A stretch of 15,007 bases of DNA, from NCBI GenBank assembly GCA_913057815.1, contig CAJXOV010000005.1, positions 1-15,007 on the forward strand, read 5' to 3'. Below the pieces are notes generated by a model. That model was not told the origin of the DNA. It made no database searches and saw only the letters and a list, made by a program, of their open reading frames with translations. Below, piece after piece: positions 1 through 8,600 of this stretch (position 1 is its first letter; every line of letters begins with the position of its first letter). The translations under genes were made by a program, and so were the position numbers. This DNA comes from an uncultured Flavobacteriales bacterium (GTDB lineage: Bacteria; Bacteroidota; Bacteroidia; Flavobacteriales_D; Sanyastnellaceae).

Positions 1-36
1 CCTTAATTGCGTTGCAACATCAAGGTTTAATTCCAT
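1..36 (-). CDS. 5' end of an unidentified divergent gene (partial)
   Basis: On the minus strand an ATG at 36-34 opens a frame that stays open to the window edge and reads MELNLDVATQLR. I do not recognise the family from 12 residues. A purine-rich AAAAAA run lies directly before the ATG, as is common at Bacteroidota starts, and no Shine-Dalgarno sequence is visible. The gene would be transcribed away from the biotinyl carrier protein gene, so bases 37-96 would be a shared divergent promoter region. Twelve open codons are weak evidence by themselves. The call rests mainly on the plausible start context and the divergent layout. Confidence 0.4.
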   Translation of the reverse strand, partial: MELNLDVATQLR

Positions 37-55
37 TTTTTTAGGAACTATCCAG

Positions 56-82
56 TTTGGAATTTATTCTTTCGCATCTTTG
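56..82 (+). promoter_or_regulatory. candidate Bacteroidota promoter of the biotinyl carrier gene
   Basis: CATCTTTG at 75-82 matches the Bacteroidota -7 consensus TAnnTTTG except in its first base. TTTG at 56-59 could be the -33 element, but the 15-nt gap is shorter than the usual spacing of about 19-21, so only the -7 box is well supported. Transcription would start near base 89, only a few bases before the ATG at 97. Confidence 0.5.
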
Positions 83-95
83 TGAAAAATTTCAC
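82..95. repeat. 14-bp palindromic element, GTGAAA-AA-TTTCAC
   Basis: Perfect 6-bp inverted arms at 82-87 and 90-95 are separated by two A residues. The element starts at the last base of the probable -7 box and ends one base before the ATG at 97, so it covers the expected transcription start. That is a position where an operator could act. It does not match the well-known BirA operator. Short AT-rich palindromes also arise by chance. Confidence 0.3.
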
Positions 96-96
96 C

Positions 97-609
97 ATGA
101 TAAAGGCCCTATTTAATGATAAATCTTCGATTGATCTGAAAGAGATTAGTAATGACGGGTTGAGCGGTCTGGTTAATGGAAACTCATACTCATGGGATGT
201 TCTTAGAACATCAGAAAACTCTTGGAGTGTTATTGATAAAAAAGGAGAGTCATTCATTGTAGTTTTAGAGAGTATAAACGCAGACTCTAAAAAAATCTCA
301 CTGAAGATTAATAATCAACCGATTGAGGTGACAGAGCAGAGTGAGTTTGATTTACTCCTAATGGAATTAGGAATTTCTAGTGGTGGAAGTAAAAAGCTCA
401 AAGAGATAAAAGCACCAATGCCTGGGCTTGTAATAGATGTAATAGTAGAAGAAGGGAATGATGTAGTAGAAGGGGATGTAGTGTTGATATTAGAGGCTAT
501 GAAAATGGAAAATGTTATTAAAGTAACGGCACCAGCTAGGGTTAAATCTATCAAGGTTAAAAAAGGTGATACAATTGAAAAAGGAGCAGTAATGATCACT
601 TTTGAGTGA
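97..609 (+). CDS. biotinyl (biotin/lipoyl-attachment) carrier protein, carboxylase BCCP-type subunit
   Basis: This is a biotin carboxyl carrier protein: its biotin shuttles CO2 between the biotin carboxylase and carboxyltransferase parts of an acyl-CoA carboxylase (acetyl- or propionyl-CoA) or related decarboxylase in the cytoplasm. The C-terminal ~70 residues form a biotinyl domain starting at APMPGLV, with the classical EAMKMEN motif. The acceptor Lys is residue 136 counted from the ATG at 97. The N-terminal ~90 residues are the poorly conserved region normal for Bacteroidota BCCPs, and 170 aa is a usual length. The frame is also open from a GTG at 82 (175 aa), but that GTG begins at the last base of the probable -7 box, so the ATG at 97 is preferred. 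No biotin carboxylase or carboxyltransferase gene lies next to it here, so the exact enzyme is unresolved. Confidence 0.9.
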   Translation: MIKALFNDKSSIDLKEISNDGLSGLVNGNSYSWDVLRTSENSWSVIDKKGESFIVVLESINADSKKISLKINNQPIEVTEQSEFDLLLMELGISSGGSKKLKEIKAPMPGLVIDVIVEEGNDVVEGDVVLILEAMKMENVIKVTAPARVKSIKVKKGDTIEKGAVMITFE

Positions 610-618
610 AATCTATTT

Positions 619-636
619 TACACAGATTCCTGTGTA
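619..636 (+). terminator. stem-loop after the biotinyl carrier gene, possible terminator
   Basis: TACACAG (619-625) and CTGTGTA (630-636) are perfect 7-bp arms around the loop ATTC. Three more pairs are possible beyond one T-T mismatch (615-617 with 638-640). It begins 9 nt after the TGA of the carrier gene and 59 nt before the next ATG, which fits a transcript end. No clear U-tract follows, so it may be a weak terminator or only an mRNA 3'-end hairpin. Confidence 0.45.
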
Positions 637-676
637 TAATAATACCAATCGGGCAACCCTTCCGTTCTTTAAAGAG

Positions 677-684
677 TACCTTTA
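677..684 (+). promoter_or_regulatory. weak candidate -7 box of the T9SS operon
   Basis: TACCTTTA matches TAnnTTTG except for the last base and lies 10 nt before the ATG at 695. No TTG-type -33 element is visible at the expected distance. It is the only promoter-like sequence I find between the stem-loop and the operon, and the tight spacing of the following genes suggests they depend on a promoter here. Confidence 0.35.
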
Positions 685-694
685 ATTATTACCC

Positions 695-1699
695 ATGAGG
701 TTTATTCTTATATACATATTAATCGGTTTGTCTAGCATAACTGGGATTAGTCAGGATTGTTCTTCTCCCATTAATCTATGTGCAGGCACACCAGAAGTTA
801 TAGACTCCACTAGTTTCTCGGGAGCTTTTGTGAGCACATGTTTTAGCTCTCTTGAAAGTGTTTTCTATGAATTTACTACTAATAATAATGTCACTAACAC
901 AAGTGCTTTCTTACCATACGAAGTAGAAGTTTCAATAACTATTTCGAACTGTATAGATGCTGGAGTAGCGCTTCCTTTAACTGCAGGGGTTTACGAAGCT
1001 ACTTTAGGGTTTGATCCTTGTGCTGGACTCACTGAAACATCCCCTTGCTTATCAGATGAAAACGCTGTATTATTAAACTCAGGGGAGCTAGAGCCAAACA
1101 CAACTTATTTTGTTGTACTAGGAATTGATCCAACGACAACTGGTTTTGCTTGTGATGTAGATGTTAATATTTCAGGCTCACCTTTAGAAATTGATGCGTG
1201 TTGTGATGCTACCATCATCGTTGGTGAATCATCGAGTCCACAGGTTTTTGGAGTTACCCAAGAATTTGGTCAGGATAATTATACATGGTCACCGGTCGAG
1301 AGTTTAGATGATTTCCAATCAGCAAATCCAATAGCCACACCTTCCATAACTACTACTTATGAAGTAAGCGGGTTAGTTGGGGATTGTGTAACTACAGATG
1401 AGATTACCATAACCGTTTCTTCCACTGAGATTTTAGGTCCTGTAGATCTTTTTACCCCAAATGGAGACGGAATAAATGACACTTGGAGAATTTTTGAAAT
1501 AGAAAAATTTGAAAACCCCTTGATTAATATTTATGATAGGTGGGGCCAACAAGTTTACCAAAGCATTGGATATGATAAAGCATGGGACGGAACCAATGAA
1601 GGAAAGAGACTTTCAACTGGGACATATTATTACGTTATAGAAGTTAATACATTAAACGGCATAGAGCAGTTAACAGGACACATAGCCCTATTAAATTAA
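695..1699 (+). CDS. secreted T9SS substrate with type B (CHU_C / gliding-associated) sorting domain
   Basis: This is a 334-aa exported protein. Residues 1-20 are a Sec signal peptide (hydrophobic ILIYILIGL core, likely cut near ISQ/DC). Residues 21-165 are a beta-rich, Cys-containing region I cannot assign. Residues 166-245 resemble the Ig/PKD-like module common in flavobacterial surface proteins (YTWSP at 196-200, TTTYEVSG at 219-226). Residues 248-334 are a gliding motility-associated C-terminal domain: FTPNGDGIND (253-262), IYDRWGQQVY (279-288), AWDGT (296-300), TGTYYYVI (308-315). In this family the domain is the type B signal for the type IX secretion system. A PorP/SprF gene starts 1 nt downstream and is its likely export partner. 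In Flavobacterium johnsoniae the sprB operon also contains sprC and sprD upstream of sprB; whether this gene is their counterpart cannot be told from sequence alone. Confidence 0.9.
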   Translation: MRFILIYILIGLSSITGISQDCSSPINLCAGTPEVIDSTSFSGAFVSTCFSSLESVFYEFTTNNNVTNTSAFLPYEVEVSITISNCIDAGVALPLTAGVYEATLGFDPCAGLTETSPCLSDENAVLLNSGELEPNTTYFVVLGIDPTTTGFACDVDVNISGSPLEIDACCDATIIVGESSSPQVFGVTQEFGQDNYTWSPVESLDDFQSANPIATPSITTTYEVSGLVGDCVTTDEITITVSSTEILGPVDLFTPNGDGINDTWRIFEIEKFENPLINIYDRWGQQVYQSIGYDKAWDGTNEGKRLSTGTYYYVIEVNTLNGIEQLTGHIALLN

Positions 1700-1700
1700 A

Positions 1701-2618
1701 ATGAGAATTAAGCTAGTAGTCATATTAATTTTTGTCAGCGGTAACTGTCTGCAAGCTCAGCAGCTTCCAATCTTCACGAACTATAATTTTAATATTTTAG
1801 GAATAAACCCAGCAGTCGCAGGCTCTCAACCATGTTTGGATTTAAGAATGGGCCAAAGAAGACAATGGGTTGGTTTTGACGGAGCGCCTATCACCAACTT
1901 CATTAGTGTTAACGGAAGTTTCGGCAAGAAAAGATTTAATTACCATGGCGCAGGAGTAACTGTAGAGGATGATACGTTCGGTAGGTTTGCTACGCAATCT
2001 ATATTGGGTAATTATGCATACCACATGAAAGTCAACAGAAAAAACATGCTTTCTCTAGGGGCCTCATTAGGATTTAGTAGGTTTGTTTTTAATCCAGGAG
2101 GTGCGGTGACCGAGGTTGAAGAGACGATTCCCAGTACAAGCGCAGAATTTCTTTTTCCTCAAATAGGGGTAGGGCTGTGGTATCAAAGCTCTGACCGATA
2201 CATTGGCTTTTCTGCTAGAAATTTAATCGAAAGTAAAATTGACAACGCTGGAAGTGATAGTCGTTTTAGAAGACATTATTATTTAATCTTAGGAAAGTCT
2301 ATTCCGGTAGATGACAACCTTTTTTTCAAACCTTCCGTAAACTTTAGATATGTAAGTGGTTCACCTGTGGCTGCAGATGTGAGCTTACTTTTTGATTTTA
2401 ATGATGTCTTTGAATTCGGAGTGTCTGCTAGAGGTGGACATGGTGTTTCGGGAATAGTCAAAGTAGGAGTGTTAAAATACCTCACTCTGGGCTATGCATA
2501 TGACAGGACATTAAATAAACTTAGAGTTGGCTCTGCTAGTTCTCATGAGATCATGCTTGGAATTAAAGCATGTCCTAGGGGAGAAAAGAAAGGCATAAGT
2601 TGTAGCGCTTACGATTAG
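1701..2618 (+). CDS. PorP/SprF-family type IX secretion outer-membrane protein (copy 1)
   Basis: This 305-aa protein has a signal peptide (residues 1-20, ending LQAQ) and then the PorP/SprF signature: NYNFNILGINPAVAGS (27-42), RRQWVGF (53-59) and GAP (61-63). The rest has alternating hydrophobic strands of an outer-membrane beta-barrel, with GYAYD-type strands near the C-terminus. Family members are accessory proteins needed for secretion and surface attachment of particular T9SS substrates; SprF is required for SprB in F. johnsoniae. Only 1 nt separates the ATG from the TAA of the type B substrate gene, which suggests co-translation and a dedicated pair. It ends in an unusual tail with two cysteines (KACPRGEKKGISCSAYD). 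It is clearly diverged from the second copy at 13625-14515, so the two probably serve different cargo. Confidence 0.88.
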   Translation: MRIKLVVILIFVSGNCLQAQQLPIFTNYNFNILGINPAVAGSQPCLDLRMGQRRQWVGFDGAPITNFISVNGSFGKKRFNYHGAGVTVEDDTFGRFATQSILGNYAYHMKVNRKNMLSLGASLGFSRFVFNPGGAVTEVEETIPSTSAEFLFPQIGVGLWYQSSDRYIGFSARNLIESKIDNAGSDSRFRRHYYLILGKSIPVDDNLFFKPSVNFRYVSGSPVAADVSLLFDFNDVFEFGVSARGGHGVSGIVKVGVLKYLTLGYAYDRTLNKLRVGSASSHEIMLGIKACPRGEKKGISCSAYD

Positions 2619-2657
2619 AAAACAATTTTTACTATTTATTAATTAACTGAATTACAG

Positions 2658-5600
2658 GTGACAAAGTATACTACCCTATCTTTGACTTCTTCAGTAAAGT
2701 CTCTTTTAGTTACCATAACTTTAATTAGCCTATGCTTTATTGGTTATGGTCAACAAATGAATCTTGATCTTCAATCAGGAGAAGAGATACACATAGAAGT
2801 AAGCAAAGTTCAAGGCCTTAGAATTACAGGCGAAGGAACTGTTTTTCTTCATTCAGAAGAGAGCATCATTCAAATTGAAGAATCTTTCGAAGTAGATAAC
2901 GGAGTAAAATTAGTAAGTGAAGAAACTATTCAGCTTCTGGATGGAGGTGTGTTTCATGGTTCTAATATTGATGCGGATATTTATTTTCAAGGAAGCTGGA
3001 GTATTAATTCAAGTTTAAATCTAAAATCAAACAGAGAAGTTCATTTTCACAATTCAATCATTGATTTGGGAAACTCTAGTATCGTAGCAGATAATTTTAT
3101 CTATACAGGAGAAAACACCCTGAACACATCAGGAGGAATAGTGGTTGCTAACAAATCTTTTATTTCAAATGGACAGTTAGAACTACCTTCTTTTCAAAAT
3201 GAAGTTGTTTTTATTCCCGAAACGGCAGAGTATATTGATGATTCGGAGCTTCCGGTGCATTTCTTTTCTTCTGTTGTGAACCCTTGTGGAGACCCTGAGT
3301 TTGAATTAGATATTCAAATCATCTCCGATTATAATGGAGAGGACATTAGCTGTAATGGAGCAGATGATGCAGTAGTTCAATGTATAGTTTCTGGAGGGTC
3401 AGGAGACTTTACTTTTCAGTGGTTTGGAGGGTCTGAGGATAACAACTCTAGTGACACTTACTCTGGACTTGGCGCAGGGACTTATACAGTTTTAGTGACA
3501 GATATTGTTCAAGGAGTAACATGTGTAGAAAGCATTCAAATTGCGGAGCCACCACCGCTGGCTATTTTCACCATGAACCTTTCATCTCCAACTTGTTCAG
3601 ATGTGTGCAATGGAACGGCATTTCCAATTATATTGGGAGGAACCGGGTCGTACTCATTTGAGTATTCGAATGGTATTATGAATCAAGTAGCAGTCAATCT
3701 ATGTGAAGGAGAGAATACACTGATGATTTCTGATATTAATTCTTGCTCATTGGATACTATTTTTGTGTTGGAGGTAGATTCTATCAATACAGATTTAATG
3801 TTTACCGACTCTCTTTGTTTTGGAGATAACTCCGCTATGGCTAGTGTTAATCCATCTGGCGGAGGTGGAGAACCTTATCAAGTGATCTGGTCAACTACAG
3901 AAACGAATAATTCAATTTCTAACCTCAGCGCAGGTGTATATTCTTTTGAAATTACTGATGGTGCTGGTTGTGTAAAGGACAGTACGTTTACAATAACAGA
4001 GATAGAAGAGATTACAGTAGTCTTGGATGATTCTCAAGCTCCCGTTTGTGCTAACGATGCTGATGGGTCTATCTCTGTTACTATTTCAGGAGGAATAGCA
4101 GAATATATATTAGAATGGACAAGAGATGGAAATTTTTTCAGTGCTGATGAGGATTTGACGGGAATTGAAGTCGGATTATACGAGCTAACTATTTTAGATT
4201 CCTTTGGATGTACAGGTAGTTTTTCTTTGAACCTAGAGGCAGAAGAGGAAATCTTAGTTGATACGGTTGTAGAAGAGTTGAGTTGTTTTGGTGATTGCAA
4301 CGCTAGCTTAACATCAACAGTTACACAAGGCCAAGACCCTATAATTATCACATGGTCCGATGTAAATGGAATAATATCAAATCTGAATTTTATAGATGAT
4401 TTATGTGCTGGCTTGTATGAATTAGAAGTTATGGACGCTACGGGTTGTACTTATAGTGAGACTTTTGATATTCAGGAACCGGAAGAAATATTGGTTGTGC
4501 AGGATGTTACAGATGTTTCATGCAACGGATTGGGAGATGGATCTATAACTTTAACTATATCAGGAGGAACAGGTCCTTTTATTTCTAGTTTACCTAGCGT
4601 TGAGTTAAATCCTAACCAACTATTTTTAGAAGGGTTTAGTGCAGGAAGTTATAGCGTAGATGTTACGGATGACGAGGGATGTGTGGTTTCCGTGCCATTT
4701 GATATTCTCGAGCCTCTTCCGATCTTGATTGACATAAGTCCTATAAACCCAAACTGCTTCGGTGAGAATACGGGTTCCATTGACATTGTAGTTTCTGGAG
4801 GTTCCGAGCCTTACTCTATAGAGTGGGTAGAGTTGGGAATATTCGATGAGTTATCTCAAACCGACCTAATTTCAGGAGATTATAACATTGAAATCATCGA
4901 TGATCTGGGGTGTGAAGAGTCGGTTTTGGTCACATTAGTGGATCCACTAGAAATAAGCGTTCAGGAAACCATTACCGATGTTCTTTGTAATGGTGAAGAT
5001 AACGGTTCTATTGAGCTGGAGGTATTCGATGCTGTAGGAAACTTAGATGTAAACTGGATAGGGACTGTGTTAAACCCTGCAGATCTAAATCAATTTAACT
5101 TAATAGCAGGTTCTTACGAAGTAACCATAACAGATGATAATGGATGCCTTTTTAATAATACCTATGAAATTATAGAGGGAGATGAAATAGAAGTTACTGA
5201 AACAATATCAAACCCATCTTGTTTTGGAGATTTGGGGGAAATCTCGCTTGAGATATTAGGAGGCCAAGAGCCATATAGTGTTTCATGGTTAGAGGTAAAC
5301 GCTCCAGACCAAACCGTTATACAAGATTTAGCCGCTGGATTTTATACAGCGATTGTTACAGATGCTAATTTGTGTGAAACAACTAACGTTTATGAAATCA
5401 TCGAACCTGAAGAAATAGTAATCACTACAGATGTGATTCAACCAAATTGTGTTTTAACCACGGGTTCTATCGGGATAACAAATATTTCTGGAGGAACTGC
5501 TGCAGGGGTTAATCCAAATGATTACACTATTAATTGGACAGGTGTAAATGCTCCTGGTCAAACATTTGTCACAAACTTAGCTCCAGGAGATTATTCGGTT

Positions 5601-8600
5601 ATTGTCTCTGATGACAACAACTGTTTAACTGAAGAGTTTTTTACTATCAACGAACCCGGACAACTGGATGTTACTGAGACTATAACAGAGGTCGTTTGTT
5701 TCGAGGGAAGTTCTGGATCAATAGAGTTGGTAGTTTTAGGAGCGGCTGACCCTATGAATGTAACTTGGACGGGTGATGTTCAAAACCCGAACGATTTAAA
5801 CCAGTTTAACTTAGAAGCAGGACAGTATACAGTAGATATACTAGACGATGATGGCTGTGAGTTTAATGCTACTTATGAAGTCACAGAAAACGAGGAAATA
5901 CTTATTTCAGAAACGATAGTTCATCCTGGATGTTTAGGAACTACAGGGGAGATTTCTATTGAAATTACAGGTGGTTCAAACCCATATTCAATTGTATGGC
6001 CTGATTTAGGAATATTCGATCAAACTGATGTAAACAATCTTTTGCCAGGAGATTATATTGTCCAAGTAACTGATTTGGAGAATTGCTTAAAAGAGTCAAC
6101 TTTTACTATTGATGAACCTGGAAATTTAGATGTTCAGGTAAGTGTAACTAATGTGCTTTGCAATGGAGAGTCTACAGGATCCTTGGAATGCACAGTTAAT
6201 GGAGCTACGGATCCTATTATTGTGAATTGGACAAACGTTCCTGTTCCTACCGACTTAAACCAATTTAATCTTGCAGCAGGTATTTATGATCTTCAAATAA
6301 CAGATGACGAAGGATGTGAATTTATCGAGTCGTTTGAAATACTTGAAGAAGAATTGGTAGTAATCTCCGAAACCATAACCAACCCAAGTTGTGCAGGTGA
6401 TTTAGGAGAAATCGAAATCAATATTACAGGTGGTGTCGAGCCATATGAAATAACTTGGGTAGAAATCGGAATATTCGATCAAACCTTGGTGACTAATTTA
6501 ACACCAGGGTCTTATGAAGTGCAAGTAACCGATGCTAATGATTGCGTAAGCTCATCTGTATATGAGATTATTTCTATCGAGGATTTACAAATAACAGAAT
6601 TCATTATTCAACCAGGATGTGCTGGAAGCTTAGGATCCATAGAAATCTTAGAAATCACCGGAGGAACGGGACCTTATGATTTTATTTGGCTAGAAGTAAA
6701 CGCTCCTAATCAAACAACAATAATAGACCTTGACCCAGGAGACTATACTATACAAGTAACCGATGCCAATGATTGTGTTACAGAAAGAGTGTTTACTGTT
6801 ACAGAACCAGGAGTTTTAGGAGTAACCAGTGGGGTAACAGATGTACTTTGCAACGGAGATAACACCGGAAGCATCATTTTAGAAGCATCAGGAGGGCTTG
6901 AACCTTATACTGCTGTTTGGACTCCGGTTATAGATGCCTCTCTAGCTCAAGAAAATTTAGCAGCAGGTATTTACGAAGTAATAGTGTCAGATGCAGACGG
7001 ATGCGAGTTTTCTTCTCAGTTTGAGATTCAAGAGCCAGAAACATTATCAATTAGTGAAACGGTCATAAATCCGCTGTGCTTTGGAGAGTTAGGAGAAATT
7101 GAGATAGAAATTACAGGTGGTGTTGAACCATACTCTATAGTATGGTCAGGAATCGCTGCTGATGGAGCTACTTTATTAACAGATCTATTCCCAGGAGTAT
7201 ATGAAGCGCAAATAACAGACGCCAATAACTGTGTGTTAGTGGAGAGCTATGAAATCATATCACCAGATGAAATAGAGGTTTCCGTATTTATTATTCAACC
7301 AGGATGCGCAGGTACCTTAGGATCAATAGAAATCTTAGAAATCACAGGAGGAACAGAACCGTATGATTTTATTTGGCTAGAGGAAAACGCACCAAATCAG
7401 ACCTTATTAATTGATTTAAATCCAGGAGACTATACCTTAAGAATAACAGATGATGCAGGATGTATATTCCAGCAGGTGTATACGATAACTCCTCCAGGAG
7501 TCTTAGATGTAACTAGTGATGTAACCGATGTGCTTTGCAACGGGGATAACTCAGGCTCTATTACTCTTGAAGCTACGGGAGGTCTAGAGCCATACATGGC
7601 CATTTGGACGCCAGCACTAGACGCGTCTCTAATTCAAGAAAACTTGTTTGCCGGAATTTATGAAGTTACTGTTTCTGATGCTGATGGATGCGAGTTTAGC
7701 GCCCAGTTTGAGGTACAAGAACCAGCTGACTTAGTAGTTACTGAAACTATTGTTAACCCTCTTTGTTTTGAAGACTTCGGAAGTATTTCCTTGGATATTC
7801 AGGGTGGTGTAGAACCTTACTCTATAACTTGGACAGGAGTAACTGCAGACAATCAAACTACCATTACAGATCTTTCTCCAGGAACATATGATGTTTTAGT
7901 AGCAGACGCCAATGGGTGTGAGGTAACTGTAAGTTATGAGATAATTTCTCCCGATGAAATAAATGTGACGGAACTGTTAAACCAACCCGGTTGTGAAGGA
8001 ACACTAGGGTCAATAGAAATAACCGAAATCACCGGGGGAACAGAACCCTACAGTTTTATATGGTTAGAAATTACAGCACCCAATCAAACTTTAATAGAAA
8101 ACCTTACTCCAGGAGATTATACTATTCAAATTACAGATGCCGTTGATTGTTCAACTGAGTTCGTTTACACGATCACTGAACCAGGAGTTTTGGCAGTGGA
8201 TAGTGAAGTTACCGATGCATTGTGCAGCGGAGAAAACACGGGCTCAATCACTTTAGAAGCTACAGGAGGATTAGAACCTTACACCGCGGTTTGGACACCT
8301 ATAATTGATGATCAACTAGTCCAAGAAAATCTATTTGCAGGAGTATACGAAGTAACTGTTTCAGATGCTGACGGATGTGAATTTAGCTCTCAGTTTGAAA
8401 TACAAGAACCAGAAGTGATTGTAATAACAGAAACTTTAACTCATCCTTTATGTTTCCAGGAAGAAGGAAACATTAATATTGATATAACTGGTGGAGTAGA
8501 GCCATACACCATTACTTGGTTAGAAATTAATGCTGATGGGTTAACTGATGTGGATGTTCCAGCTGGCACATATACAGTAAATGTATCCGATGCCAATGGA

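Noticed and set aside
315..599. 94-codon minus-strand frame opposite the biotinyl carrier gene
   Set aside because: It is antisense to a strongly conserved biotinyl domain and has no recognisable motif.
1701..1763. Lipoprotein signal in the first PorP/SprF protein (GNC near residue 16)
   Set aside because: The residue before Cys is Asn, not Gly, Ala or Ser, and a normal signal peptidase I site (LQAQ) follows.
2639..2646. TTAATTAA palindrome upstream of the giant gene as an operator
   Set aside because: An 8-bp all-AT palindrome is expected often in DNA this AT-rich, and no promoter box sits beside it.
4034..4351. Long minus-strand open frames inside the giant gene (also 7028-7225, 8801-9034, 9359-9706, 9742-9966, 10469-10657)
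   Set aside because: They lie antisense to conserved repeats and recur because the repeat codons are Lys/Arg-poor and biased; the products are low-complexity Ser/Ile/Pro-rich with no family motif and no promoter.
6357..8417. Direct 687-bp repeats as a CRISPR-like or transposon array
   Set aside because: All units are in frame, coding and fit the SprB protein repeat; no spacers, terminal inverted repeats or transposase.
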